Positions 36,147 through 45,142 of a DNA stretch of 64,000 bases are shown here, one piece after another. The notes beneath the pieces were generated by a model. The model saw only the letters and a list, made by a program, of their open reading frames with translations, was not told where the DNA came from and searched no databases. Location: the NCBI GenBank assembly GCA_946558465.1, contig CAMNTM010000002.1, positions 186,001 to 250,000 on the forward strand, read 5' to 3'. The stretch is from an uncultured Lachnospiraceae bacterium. GTDB taxonomy: Bacteria > Bacillota > Clostridia > Lachnospirales > Lachnospiraceae. The translations under genes were made by a program, and so were the position numbers. Within the stretch, counting starts at the first letter, position 1; every line of letters begins with the position of its first letter.

Positions 36147-36467
36147 TTAAAACACTCTCCTTTTCCATTGGTATTTTTTCATATCTACGTAACCGTCTGT
36201 GAACTCTATGCCTTCTGCCTTAAGAAGCTCCGTCTGACGATTGCATACCCCACTTCCAAATGCAGCAGATACCCGGCCCTCCTTTGTCACGACCCGATGG
36301 CAGGGAAGCGGACTTCCCTGTGGTACTGCATGAAGGGCATAACCTACCACTCTGGCCCATCGGCGATTTCCTGCAAGCTCTGCAATCTGCCCGTAAGAGG
36401 CCACCCGGCCTCTGGGAATCTGTGCAATTACCTCATAGATTCTTTCAAAGCTCGTTCTTCCTTCCAT
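36147..36467 (-). CDS. MGMT-family DNA alkyltransferase domain protein
   Basis: A 106-residue protein equal to the C-terminal DNA-binding and active-site domain of O6-alkylguanine transferases. The helix-turn-helix part IPRGRVASYGQIA and the reactive site PCHRVV (Cys about 55) are intact, so this is not the Trp-containing inactive ATL form. The ending EGIEFTDGYVDMKKYQW is typical of the short family. It may repair or flag alkylated guanines. It follows rarA by one base. Confidence 0.9.
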   Translation of the reverse strand: MEGRTSFERIYEVIAQIPRGRVASYGQIAELAGNRRWARVVGYALHAVPQGSPLPCHRVVTKEGRVSAAFGSGVCNRQTELLKAEGIEFTDGYVDMKKYQWKRRVF

Positions 36468-36468
36468 C

Positions 36469-37899
36469 TCACACCTCTGTCCTTTTCTCCCCTGTTCTTT
36501 TTTCCTCTGGCAATGTCTTCTCTGAGCTTTTCTCCTCTGGCAATACCTTTTCTGAGCTTTCCTCCTCTGGAAATGTCTCCTGGTGAGACAACTTCCGGAA
36601 ACGCTCTATTTCCTCCAAGCGTCTTTTTACCGCCTCTTCCTCTCCACTCACCGTTGGATGATAGTATTTTCTGTCCTTCAGGGAATCCGGCATACACTGC
36701 ATATGAGTCAGTTTTTCCTCTGTATCATGGGCATACTCATACCCCTTTCCATAATTTAATTCTTTCATAAGTTTTGTAGGCGCATTACGCAGGTTCAGCG
36801 GAACCGGCTCTGCCCGCTGCCGCTTTACATCCTCCTTACACGCCTCACATGCCATATAAAGCGAATTGGACTTGGGCGCCATAGAAAGATACGCCACCGC
36901 ATGTGTCAAATGTACGTCACATTCCGGCATTCCAAGAAAATGACACGCCTGATAAGCTGCCACCGCAACCTGAAGCGCTCTGCTGTCTGCCATACCCACA
37001 TCTTCACTGGCAAAGCGAATCAGCCTCCTTGCAATATACAGCGGGTTCTCGCCGCCCTCCAGCATCCGGCACATCCAGTAAATGGCAGCGTCCGGATCAC
37101 TGTTGCGCATGGACTTATGAAGCGCCGAGATGAGATTATAATGCTCTTCACCATTCTTATCATAAAGCAGGGATTTTCTGCTGATACACTGCATAAGCCC
37201 CTCGTCTGTAACCGTAATCCCCTCCGCACTGATTTCCCCGTTTAAAACCGCTGTTTCCAGTGTATTTAACGCTGTCCTGGCATCTCCGCTTGAAAATGCT
37301 GCAATTGCCCCAAGCTGTTTTTCACTGATTTTTACATGCTGTTCTTTAAAGCCGGCCGGATTTTCAAGTGCACTTTTTAAGAGACGTATAATATCCTTTT
37401 CCTCCAGCGCCTTCAAAACGAACACTCTGCATCGGGATAAAAGCGCAGCATTTACCTCAAAAGAGGGATTTTCCGTCGTTGCACCGATTAAAATTATACT
37501 TCCCTTTTCCACAAATGGTAGAAATGCATCCTGCTGAGCCTTATTAAATCTGTGAATCTCATCCACAAAGAGAACTGTACGAATTCCCAGTCTCCGGCTG
37601 TTCTCTGCCTGGTTCATCACATTCTTGATTTCTTTAATTCCGCTGGTGACAGCACTAAAATTGATAAAATCCGCCTTCGTACTCCCTGCAATAATACTGG
37701 CAAGCGTTGTCTTTCCCACTCCCGGCGGCCCCCAGAAAATCATGGAGGATATCTGATCCTTCTCAATCAGCTGGCGAAGCATCCGGCCCTTTCCCAGCAA
37801 ATGCTCCTGGCCTGCGAAAGCCTCCAGACTATCTGGGCGTACACGGCTCGCAAGCGGAGCAGTGTACCTTCTGTCATCAAATAAAGTCAGCTGTTCCAT
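36469..37899 (-). CDS. rarA: replication-associated recombination protein A (AAA+ ATPase)
   Basis: A 476-residue RarA/MgsA clamp-loader-like ATPase acting at stalled replication forks. It shows FAGQEHLLGKG, Walker A GPPGVGKTT (about 56-64), Walker B LFVDEIHRF, sensor 1 IGATTENPSF, and the C-terminal block with NYGKGYEYAHD. The last 40 residues are a charged tail of about three 10-residue repeats (LPEEKSSEKT type) that is not part of the conserved family core and is encoded by a 30 bp tandem repeat. Confidence 0.95.
   Translation of the reverse strand: MEQLTLFDDRRYTAPLASRVRPDSLEAFAGQEHLLGKGRMLRQLIEKDQISSMIFWGPPGVGKTTLASIIAGSTKADFINFSAVTSGIKEIKNVMNQAENSRRLGIRTVLFVDEIHRFNKAQQDAFLPFVEKGSIILIGATTENPSFEVNAALLSRCRVFVLKALEEKDIIRLLKSALENPAGFKEQHVKISEKQLGAIAAFSSGDARTALNTLETAVLNGEISAEGITVTDEGLMQCISRKSLLYDKNGEEHYNLISALHKSMRNSDPDAAIYWMCRMLEGGENPLYIARRLIRFASEDVGMADSRALQVAVAAYQACHFLGMPECDVHLTHAVAYLSMAPKSNSLYMACEACKEDVKRQRAEPVPLNLRNAPTKLMKELNYGKGYEYAHDTEEKLTHMQCMPDSLKDRKYYHPTVSGEEEAVKRRLEEIERFRKLSHQETFPEEESSEKVLPEEKSSEKTLPEEKRTGEKRTEV
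36500..36595. repeat. 30 bp tandem repeat in the rarA 3' end
   Basis: The plus strand shows a CCTCTGG core at 36504, 36534 and 36564, a 30 bp period with small changes. In the rarA frame the units read FPEEESSEKV, LPEEKSSEKT and LPEEKRTGEK, lengthening the C-terminal tail just before the stop. Confidence 0.85.
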
Positions 37900-37945
37900 A
37901 GATGGCCTCCTTGCTATTCCGTTTTATTATAGCATATATTTTTGC

Positions 37946-37983
37946 AAAAATAAAATCTGCTTTGAACCTGGTTCAAAACAGAT
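37946..37983 (-). terminator. terminator of the flavoprotein gene at 37995
   Basis: ATCTGcTTTGAACC and GGTTCAAAaCAGAT pair across a single central T (37955-37983), with one mismatch. On the minus strand TTTTATTTTT follows. It sits between the flavoprotein gene and rarA. Confidence 0.85.
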
Positions 37984-37994
37984 ACATCTTTTAC

Positions 37995-38585
37995 TTATTC
38001 ATAAATCCTTTTTCCAAAGTCATATGCTTCTTTTAAATGAATGGTCTTTGAAATCTGAGGCTTCCCATTTGTATCACCACAGCCGCCGGCAAGCAGCATA
38101 CCTTTATCATGAAAACCGATATAATTTATCAATGTAAAATTATAGTAAGAAACAGCCTGCTCAAACGTCCAGAAAAAATTATCAGCTGAGGTCATAAGCA
38201 AAGCGCAGTCATGTATCGGATATTTCTCATACCTCCCTAAAGGCGGATTTTCGTCTTTCTCTGCTATACAGTAAAAACGCTCAATAAATGCTTTGATTTT
38301 TGATGATATAGTCCAGAAATATAAGGGCGAAGCAAATACGATTAAATCTGCAGTTTTTATCTTTGGAATAAGTAAATGAAAGTCATCTTTTTGTACACAA
38401 GGTTTCCCATAACGGCAAGCATTACAGCCTATACAGCCATTCACATTCAGTTTATTCAATGATACAAGCTCTGCCTGATGTCCGGCTTCTGCAGCTCCCT
38501 TCATAAATGCTTCTACTAACTGTGCTGTATTTCCATTTGTACGCCCGCCGCCTAAAATAACTACTACTTTTTTCAAATTTTTCAC
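37995..38585 (-). CDS. flavodoxin-like NADPH-dependent FMN reductase
   Basis: A 196-residue flavodoxin-fold oxidoreductase. The FMN loop GGGRTNGNTAQL is at residues 12-23, a Cys-rich insertion GCIGCNACRYGKPC at about 51-64, and FASPLYFWTISS at the flavin. It resembles the protein at 35521, sharing the Cys spacing, so the window holds two such proteins flanking rarA. It is a single-gene unit with its own terminator. The substrate is unknown. Confidence 0.87.
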   Translation of the reverse strand: MKNLKKVVVILGGGRTNGNTAQLVEAFMKGAAEAGHQAELVSLNKLNVNGCIGCNACRYGKPCVQKDDFHLLIPKIKTADLIVFASPLYFWTISSKIKAFIERFYCIAEKDENPPLGRYEKYPIHDCALLMTSADNFFWTFEQAVSYYNFTLINYIGFHDKGMLLAGGCGDTNGKPQISKTIHLKEAYDFGKRIYE

Positions 38586-38756
38586 TCTCTTTTCTAATGT
38601 CGTTCTTTATACTATTCTATACCTGCAATACCACAAAGACAAGTACACACTTTTTCGACATATACTATCTTTAATGAAAGTATCTGTCAACAGGAAACAA
38701 AGTGCTGTGAAAAATCATTTCATACTGCAGTTCATCCATACGATATCAATACACAG

Positions 38757-38808
38757 CAGTTTGAAGCAGCGACATCTCTTTAAGCAAACAATTCGCTGCT
38801 TCGAACTG
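38757..38808. repeat. long hairpin after sugar cluster 2
   Basis: Arms of 16 bp (38757-38772 and 38793-38808; core GAAGCAGCGA) pair with one G-T position around a 20 bp loop, 27 bp after the last gene of cluster 2. No T-run is seen. The rest of the 249 bp gap (38586-38834) holds no gene. Confidence 0.7.
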
Positions 38809-38834
38809 CGTCCTCCGAACAGACTAAACTGTAT

Positions 38835-39440
38835 TTACCCCCATTTCGGATTATCCAATATCTCCGGCCTTCCCTCCTTCTCGACAAGAAGCTTCCGATA
38901 CCCCTTAGTCTCTATCGTTCCATAATCATGTCCCGCATCTGCACGGAATACAAAGAAAGTACGAAGCGGCTCCTTTGGATCTACGTTGATGCTTCTGTGT
39001 GCATATCGCTCCGGCACATATAATGCCTTTCCCGGAGTCATCTCGTATGCAAGCCAGTCTCCTTCCGGGCTTTCCATCAGCATATATCCGTGGCCGCTCA
39101 GACAATAATACACCTCTGCGGTTTCCAGAATCGTATGAAAGTGTCCCTTTGTCATAAAATATTCATTGCCGACCTTGCCAGGATATGTAATACTGCAACC
39201 AAAGGCCAGATTTCCTGCTTCCTCCGGGACTCCCATCTCATGGAATTCGTATACCAGTACATCTCCCTTCTCCTTCAGCATTTTTTCATATGCTTCATCA
39301 TCCGCGAACATCCCCTTCATCTGACTTAAATATCTCTTCGACGTCTCCTTCATCTTGGACATTCCAGTCTTTAAATCAAGGTCTATAGTATATCCTCTGA
39401 TATAATCAAATTTGTTTTCCTTTACATTAAAATCTGCCAT
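38835..39440 (-). CDS. cupin-type glucose-6-phosphate isomerase family protein
   Basis: A 201-residue cupin protein of the archaeal-type phosphoglucose isomerase family. The metal motif is visible: HFHT…E…Y (about 95-105) and a later His in PERYAHRSIN (about 147). True family members isomerise glucose 6-phosphate and fructose 6-phosphate. In this operon it may act on another sugar phosphate. ATG 39440 is chosen by the AGGAG site just upstream. It is the last gene of sugar cluster 2. Confidence 0.87.
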   Translation of the reverse strand: MADFNVKENKFDYIRGYTIDLDLKTGMSKMKETSKRYLSQMKGMFADDEAYEKMLKEKGDVLVYEFHEMGVPEEAGNLAFGCSITYPGKVGNEYFMTKGHFHTILETAEVYYCLSGHGYMLMESPEGDWLAYEMTPGKALYVPERYAHRSINVDPKEPLRTFFVFRADAGHDYGTIETKGYRKLLVEKEGRPEILDNPKWG

Positions 39441-39480
39441 CTCTTCTCCTCTGCTACATAATTCTTTTCGTTTCATATGT

Positions 39481-39600
39481 CATATATGCTATGGGAGTTC
39501 CGTTATTCCATATATCATATATGCTATAGGAGCTATAGGATTCCCTTTATTCCATATACCATATATGCTATAGGAGCTACAGGATTCCCGTTATTTCATA
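39481..39600. repeat. tandem repeat of about 44 bp spanning the HAD gene stop
   Basis: On the minus strand three copies of a unit begin TATATGGAATAA and contain GGGAATCCTATAG and GCATATATG; lengths are about 43, 44 and 35 bp. The first copy contains the last codons of the HAD gene (ITGIL) and its TAG stop; the others fill the gap to the cupin gene. Confidence 0.88.
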
Positions 39601-40230
39601 CAACCGCTCCACTATATAAGTCGGTTTCAGAACACTGACTGTATAATCTTTACGCCGGCACCATGACAAGGGTGTATCTGCAAAACAGCCGTCATACCCC
39701 ATACTGTCCGCCAGAACTATATCACTTTCTGCATCACCTACATAGAGAACCTTCTCCTTCTCTGCTCCCAGTCTTTTTCTTACGGTCTCGCAGCGCTGAT
39801 TCTTATTTAAGGATGTTATATCGGCACCTGATACGGCAGAAAAATGATTTGTCAAATCATGCAGCTTCAGTATTCTGTCGGCAACACACTGCATCGAATT
39901 TGTAACAACCGCTGTTTTAATCCCGCATTGTTCTACTATTTCCAATGTTTTCCTGATATCTTCTGCAATATATATTTCCTTAATCAGATCATCTATCCTT
40001 GTAAGGCAGAATACCTCCAGTTCCCCAAACAGCTTCGTAAACTCCCTTTCATCAAGGCCCATGCTTTGAAAAATATCTCTTACCGTATTTCCGATTCCTG
40101 CCGCTACTTTCTCCATAGTAACCGGCATAACACATTCGTTAAAAAATCTATAGAACACTTTTTCATGAAAGCTTCTGGAATCTATGAATGTTCCGTCCAT
40201 ATCAAACATAATTAATTTATATCTATACAT
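39577..40230 (-). CDS. HAD-superfamily sugar-phosphate phosphatase
   Basis: A 217-residue HAD hydrolase of the phosphoglycolate phosphatase/beta-phosphoglucomutase subgroup. Motifs are the nucleophile FDMDGTFID (Asp9, Asp11), Ser/Thr in VVTNSM, and the acidic pair in YVGDAESDIVLA near 155-165. A helical cap lies between. It likely dephosphorylates or isomerises a phosphosugar of cluster 2. Its last codons form part of a tandem repeat. Confidence 0.88.
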   Translation of the reverse strand: MYRYKLIMFDMDGTFIDSRSFHEKVFYRFFNECVMPVTMEKVAAGIGNTVRDIFQSMGLDEREFTKLFGELEVFCLTRIDDLIKEIYIAEDIRKTLEIVEQCGIKTAVVTNSMQCVADRILKLHDLTNHFSAVSGADITSLNKNQRCETVRKRLGAEKEKVLYVGDAESDIVLADSMGYDGCFADTPLSWCRRKDYTVSVLKPTYIVERLYEITGIL

Positions 40231-40245
40231 TTCATCCTCATAATA

Positions 40246-40320
40246 AATCTACCAGCACACCAACACCCATCATGCGGATCTATCAGCACGCTAACACTCA
40301 TCATACGAATCTATCAGCAT
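40246..40320. repeat. 31 bp tandem repeat spanning a DeoC-like gene stop
   Basis: On the minus strand GTGCTGATAGATYCG followed by ATGATGRGTGTTRG occurs twice with a 31 bp period, plus a partial third copy. The first unit encodes the last residues (MLIDSYDEC) and the TAG stop of the DeoC-like gene; the others lie before the HAD gene. Confidence 0.88.
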
Positions 40321-40965
40321 ATTGATCCCATTAAGTATAAGCTTATCTGCACCTGCCTCCAGCGCCTCTTCTGCCTTTCCGACTGTATCAAATACGCCAA
40401 ATGCTATCACTTCCAAGTCCCGCCCTGCATATTTTTTAAGTCTTTTTACCTCCTCCGCCGTTCCTCTTTTTATGTCATAAGGCATAAAGGCTGTCGAGAT
40501 TACAATTCCTGCTGCCCGGGCATTTCTTGCTGTACGGCAGACCTTCTCTAAATGGTCATCTTCCATCTCCGCAGCCTCAATAAAAAAATATACCGGTTTT
40601 TCTGCCGCACTGACGCACATCTCCATTTCTGCTTTTAGATTATCCTCGTGCCCGCTCATAAAGTATCCGACTGCCGCCGTAACATAATATGCGTCAGCAC
40701 CTCCATTTTCCCTTTCAAAGGATCTGATTTCCTCTGCCTTAATCTCCGGGTAGGCCGTACCCGCCGGATATGATATGGAAATTCCGGTTTTTATATCCTT
40801 TTTTACAAATTTCTTTGCTGTCTTATAGCTGGAGGGGCCTATCAAAACCTCCTTTACATGATTTGCCGCAGCCTTATAATATAAATTTTCACAATCCTCA
40901 TCCGTCACATAATAATTCGGGATATTGGTCGCAATTGTCCTTCGTAATATTTCTTCTTTAAGCAT
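40291..40965 (-). CDS. divergent DeoC-fold protein without catalytic lysines
   Basis: A 224-residue TIM-barrel protein that can be aligned by eye with deoxyribose-phosphate aldolase: the ISYPAGTAYPEIK strand, ETA-like FIEAAEMEDDHLE, and GIVISTAF at the place of FIKTSTG. The Schiff-base Lys is replaced by Val (about 154), the second Lys (KPAGG in DeoC) is lost, and the Asp of the triad is Tyr. It is thus unlikely to be a normal aldolase. It lies two bases after a second DeoC-like gene, with an excellent GGAGGG site eight bases before the ATG, so it is expressed. Confidence 0.7.
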   Translation of the reverse strand: MLKEEILRRTIATNIPNYYVTDEDCENLYYKAAANHVKEVLIGPSSYKTAKKFVKKDIKTGISISYPAGTAYPEIKAEEIRSFERENGGADAYYVTAAVGYFMSGHEDNLKAEMEMCVSAAEKPVYFFIEAAEMEDDHLEKVCRTARNARAAGIVISTAFMPYDIKRGTAEEVKRLKKYAGRDLEVIAFGVFDTVGKAEEALEAGADKLILNGINMLIDSYDEC

Positions 40966-40967
40966 CT

Positions 40968-41720
40968 CTATATCCCTCCGTATTCTTTCAGCCTTTTCAC
41001 AATAAAGGCATCTGTAATCTCAAGAGCCGCCGCCGTATGGATGTTATTACAGCCCATCTCGCGGTAGCGGAGTACATCTGCCAGTGTCCGGATATTCCCT
41101 GACGGATGGATGTCAAAGCGATTCGGGAACATCCTCTTAATCAGCGCAACCTCCTCAAATGTTACTCCCAGCGTTGCACCCGGATTGACTTTAATAGAAA
41201 CGGTCCCCGCATTATCCAGCGCCCTGCACGTCTCAATAATCTTTGTATCACTCATAAGCGTTGCCGGAATGACAAATGCCAGCCGGTAAAAATCACTTTG
41301 AAACTCATTTACCATCGCATACGCTTCATCCTCGACATCCTGATACCGTCCTGAGAAAACAGCCTGCCAGTCAAGACATACACACACATCGTCCACACCC
41401 ATGCTTCTTAGCTTCTCCAAAGTATTCATCTTTGAGCTAAGCGTAAGTCTCCCCATAGGATAGGATACTGCGCAGTGCAGTTTTACATCACAGCAGTAAT
41501 CACTGAACAGCTCCCTTACCATCGGCACAAATTCCATCTCTGTATCAAATGCCAGCGGCGCCATCTTTGTAGCCTTTAATTTCTCAACGATTTTTATTAC
41601 ATCCTTCTCAGTTCTTGTAATTCCCTGCAGTCCAAAATGGCACAAGGAGAGAAAATCCTTCGCCTCCTGAAATACTTTATCTGCTATTTTCTGGTCCTTA
41701 ACTGTACTAAAATCAAACAT
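40968..41720 (-). CDS. DeoC-like class I aldolase, atypical active site
   Basis: A 250-residue protein of the DeoC/LacD-like aldolase superfamily. The probable Schiff-base Lys177 (VSIKVNPG) is kept. The second DeoC lysine is His205 (DIHPSGNIRT), and the Asp of the DeoC triad appears to be Cys113. This suggests a Schiff-base enzyme with a different substrate. ATG 41720 has AAAGG 11 bases upstream; longer in-frame starts (to 41783) have no site. It is paired with the lysine-free paralogue just downstream. Confidence 0.75.
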   Translation of the reverse strand: MFDFSTVKDQKIADKVFQEAKDFLSLCHFGLQGITRTEKDVIKIVEKLKATKMAPLAFDTEMEFVPMVRELFSDYCCDVKLHCAVSYPMGRLTLSSKMNTLEKLRSMGVDDVCVCLDWQAVFSGRYQDVEDEAYAMVNEFQSDFYRLAFVIPATLMSDTKIIETCRALDNAGTVSIKVNPGATLGVTFEEVALIKRMFPNRFDIHPSGNIRTLADVLRYREMGCNNIHTAAALEITDAFIVKRLKEYGGI

Positions 41721-41793
41721 ATTCCAGTCTACCTTTCTTTTTAACTCCTGTTTCATTTTTCTTAAAATGTGCATAATGTACATGTAAATCTTA

Positions 41794-42555
41794 CTACTTA
41801 CACAAGTACCCGCCGTCTACCGGAATCGTCACGCCGCACAAATAATCCGATGCAGCTGAACACAAAAACAATAGTGTTCCTGTCAAATCATCTGGCGTCC
41901 CCCATCTGCCATAGGGAATTCTTCCCCTTTTATACTCGTAAATCTCCTTATTCTCCTTCATATCACTTGTCATAGGCGTCTCTATAAATCCCGGCGCAAT
42001 TGCGTTTGCATTGATTCCATATCTGCTCCACTCATTCGCAATTGCTTTCGTAAGCTGTACAATTGCACCTTTGGAACTGGCATAAGCCGGAACGTTCGTA
42101 CCTCCGAAATAACTATTCATAGAGGCAATATTGATAATCTTGCCGTATCTGGCTGGAATCATATATTTACCCGCCATTCTTGTCATTGAGAATACGGCGT
42201 TCAGATTGATCTCAAGCACAAACTCCCACATCTCATCCGTAAATTCTTCTATATGTCCTCTTCTCTGCACTCCTGCGGAGTTGACTAGTATGTCCAATCC
42301 TCCTCCAAGCTTTGCTGCGGCTTCCTCAAACGCCCTTTCTCTGTCACCTTTCTCCAACAGATTACAGGAAACCGAAAATGCATTCTCATAACCGCCGAAT
42401 ACCTGCCTAAGCCCAGACATCTGATTATCCATATCTAACATCGCAACAGATGCTCCTGCTTCCAGAAGCGCCCTGGTAAACACACTTCCAATTCCTCCTG
42501 CCGCTCCTGTCACAATCGCCCGTTTTCCTGAAACGGTAAATAAATCCTGCATCAT
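41794..42555 (-). CDS. short-chain dehydrogenase/reductase
   Basis: A 253-residue classical SDR. The cofactor loop GAAGGIGS is at 17-24, NSAG near 92, the catalytic Ser/Tyr/Lys as NIASMNS and YASSKG (about 140-160), and PGFIETPM near 185. It resembles gluconate 5-dehydrogenase and 3-keto sugar reductases. It probably interconverts a keto sugar and its alcohol in the cluster 2 route. Asp at the end of the second strand (MLDMDN) favours NAD(H). Confidence 0.9.
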   Translation of the reverse strand: MMQDLFTVSGKRAIVTGAAGGIGSVFTRALLEAGASVAMLDMDNQMSGLRQVFGGYENAFSVSCNLLEKGDRERAFEEAAAKLGGGLDILVNSAGVQRRGHIEEFTDEMWEFVLEINLNAVFSMTRMAGKYMIPARYGKIINIASMNSYFGGTNVPAYASSKGAIVQLTKAIANEWSRYGINANAIAPGFIETPMTSDMKENKEIYEYKRGRIPYGRWGTPDDLTGTLLFLCSAASDYLCGVTIPVDGGYLCK

Positions 42556-42561
42556 TTCCTC

Positions 42562-45090
42562 CTATTGACTTGCTGTTAAAATCGAACGCTCCATAATCAT
42601 ATCCTGTGTCGCCTCTGCGGAAGTAAAATATCCTGTTTCTGTACCTTCCCGCAGCACTACAATATTGTCTGCGCATCCCAAAAGTTCAGGAAGCTCCGAG
42701 GATATCAGGATAACTGCCATCCCCTTTTTGGCTATTTCTCCGATCAGCTGATGAATCTCTGCTTTAGCTCCTACATCAATCCCCCGCGTAGGCTCATCTA
42801 ATATCAGCACCTTCGGATGCACCGCCATCCATTTTCCAAGAATAACCTTCTGCTGATTTCCTCCTGAGAGCTCAATTACATTCTTTTCATCAGAAACCGT
42901 CTTTACATTCAATCTCTTAATATAAGCATCCGAAAGCATGCTTTCCTCTTTTTTACTGTAAATTCCCAGCCTGCTGATTCTTCGGTAGGAGGGGCATGCA
43001 ATATTCTTTTTAATCGACATATAGGGAATAAATCCTTCTGCCTTTCTGTCCTCTGATACATATACAATTCCTGCATCAATGGCATCCTTAGGTGTTCGAA
43101 TAGAAAGCCTCTTACCTTCTACCGTAATCGTCCCCTCCGATGCTTTGTCAAGACCGAAGATACATTTCATAACCTCCGTTCTTCCTGCTCCTATCAGTCC
43201 GCTGAAACCCAGCACCTCCCCTGCTCTTACTTTAAAGGAAATATTCTGGAATTTTCCCGGACAGGACAGACCGTCTACCTCCATTACTACACCGCCCAGC
43301 TCATTTTTTTCTCTGTCGAATATATTATTTAACTCTCTCCCGACCATCATCTGGATGATCTCTGTTTCACTGATAGCTGCCGTACTTCTGCCGCCTGCAT
43401 ATCTGCCATCCCGCAATACAACTACCCGGTCCGTAATCTCAAAGATTTCCTGCATCTTATGTGAAATATAAATAACAGCCGTTCCTTTATCTTTCAACTG
43501 GCGGATAATTTTAAACAGTCTTTCTTTTTCATTTTCTGTCAAAGAGGAGGTGGGTTCGTCCATAATAATAAGCCATGCATCTGTAGATATTACTTTCGCA
43601 ATCTCTACCATCTGCTGCTCACTGACTGTCAGGTCCTTCACCGGCCTCTTAATATCAATATCTGTAATTCCTATACTTCCTAGAACTTCTTTTGCTTTTT
43701 TCTGCATCTTTTTTGCATCTACGATTCCTGGAATCTTGGACTTTAATTCTTTTCCTAAAAATACATTCTGATATACACTCAGCTCCGGCACCAGCGAGAA
43801 CTCCTGGTGAATCAGTGCGATTCCTGCATCTGCCGCCTTCTGCGTACTGTCTATATTTATTGCTTTTCCGTTTACAGTAATCTGTCCGCCGTCCTTTTTA
43901 TACTCACCTGCCAGTATTTTCATCAGAGTCGATTTGCCGGCTCCATTTTCACCCATAAGTGCCAGAACCTCTCCTTTTTTTACAGACAGCGATACCCTGT
44001 CAAGCGCAATCATACCTGGAAAAGCTTTTATAATCCCCTCCATTTTCAATGATAATTCTTTTGTATTTTTACAATATTCTGTGATGTTACTTTCTTCCTT
44101 CTCTGTGCCGTCCTCTGCTACTATCTGCGGTGTCAGTCTCTTTTCCTTCATAAATACAAAAATTACGTCTACCCCTACTGCAATAAGAATCAAACCGCCC
44201 TTTACCAGATAATCCATAAAGGTTGACACCGACATCAGAGACAATCCGTTTGAAATCTCCCCTACAAGGATAACTCCTAATACGGTCCCTCCTAATGAGC
44301 CGATTCCTCCTACCAGGCTGGTTCCTCCTAGAACAACCGCCGTAATTGCATCAAATTCCAGGTTCTTTCCCGCATAAGGCTGGGCACTGCCCAGCCTTCC
44401 CATTGTAATCAGCGAACCGATACCGACACAGAAGCCTGTGATTGCATATACAGCCATCAAATTCCCTTTCACATGAATTCCCATAGCCCCTGCAGCTCGT
44501 TCATTTCCTCCGATTGCATATAAATACTGGCCGAAGACTGTATTATTCAGCACCTGCCAGCCCGCTATATATAACAGGAGCACGACCCAGAATACAGCAG
44601 GTACACCTAATAACTCGTCTGCACTTAAGGCCTTTACTGCAGGAATCTCCACCTTAACTGCCGCCGCACCAGAAAGCATCATAGCCGCTCCGCCGGCAAC
44701 GGACTGCATGGCCAGAGTCGCAATAAAAGGCGGCATTTTCATATACCCTATTAAAAAGCCATCGCAGACACCGACCAGGATTCCTGTCAAAAGGGCGGCA
44801 CAGATTCCGGCAGCTGCATTCTGTGTAGCTTCTATTACCTTAGCAGTAACAATCCCACATAATGCAACATTTGTACTAACAGACAGATCTATCCCGCCTG
44901 TGAGAATTACGCCTGTCATTCCGATTGCAACAATAGCTAGTACACAGGTTTGTCTGATAATATTCATAAAGTTTGCACTCATTGCAAAATTCGGATTTGC
45001 ACCGGTGAAAAAGATCCCTACTGCCAGAATAATAATAAGCAGCGCAGCATACCTGATATATTTTAATAAGATGCCTTTTGCTTTTCCCAT
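42562..45090 (-). CDS. fused sugar ABC permease and tandem ATPase
   Basis: An 842-residue fusion. Residues about 1-325 are an RbsC-type permease (LTGGIDLSVSTN, MPPFIATLAMQS, GGNERAAGAMGI, LGGTSLVGGIG); a hydrophilic linker (about 326-348) follows; about 350-842 are an RbsA-type double ATPase with GENGAGKST, SEQQMVEIA, IIMDEPTSS, GLIGAGRTE, LSGGNQQKV and LILDEPTRGID. There is no frameshift or stop between the parts. In ribose-type systems these are normally separate genes, as in sugar cluster 1. With the separate permease at 46306, one fusion and one lone permease would give a complete 2 TMD + 2 NBD transporter. Confidence 0.93.
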   Translation of the reverse strand: MGKAKGILLKYIRYAALLIIILAVGIFFTGANPNFAMSANFMNIIRQTCVLAIVAIGMTGVILTGGIDLSVSTNVALCGIVTAKVIEATQNAAAGICAALLTGILVGVCDGFLIGYMKMPPFIATLAMQSVAGGAAMMLSGAAAVKVEIPAVKALSADELLGVPAVFWVVLLLYIAGWQVLNNTVFGQYLYAIGGNERAAGAMGIHVKGNLMAVYAITGFCVGIGSLITMGRLGSAQPYAGKNLEFDAITAVVLGGTSLVGGIGSLGGTVLGVILVGEISNGLSLMSVSTFMDYLVKGGLILIAVGVDVIFVFMKEKRLTPQIVAEDGTEKEESNITEYCKNTKELSLKMEGIIKAFPGMIALDRVSLSVKKGEVLALMGENGAGKSTLMKILAGEYKKDGGQITVNGKAINIDSTQKAADAGIALIHQEFSLVPELSVYQNVFLGKELKSKIPGIVDAKKMQKKAKEVLGSIGITDIDIKRPVKDLTVSEQQMVEIAKVISTDAWLIIMDEPTSSLTENEKERLFKIIRQLKDKGTAVIYISHKMQEIFEITDRVVVLRDGRYAGGRSTAAISETEIIQMMVGRELNNIFDREKNELGGVVMEVDGLSCPGKFQNISFKVRAGEVLGFSGLIGAGRTEVMKCIFGLDKASEGTITVEGKRLSIRTPKDAIDAGIVYVSEDRKAEGFIPYMSIKKNIACPSYRRISRLGIYSKKEESMLSDAYIKRLNVKTVSDEKNVIELSGGNQQKVILGKWMAVHPKVLILDEPTRGIDVGAKAEIHQLIGEIAKKGMAVILISSELPELLGCADNIVVLREGTETGYFTSAEATQDMIMERSILTASQ

Positions 45091-45142
45091 GCGCGTGCTC
45101 CTTTCTAAAAATCTTACCTATCACAATTCTTATACATGCTTA

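Noticed and set aside
36147-36467. Alkyltransferase-like (ATL) protein without active Cys
   Set aside because: The PCHRVV motif with its Cys is intact, so it belongs to the MGMT-type short proteins.
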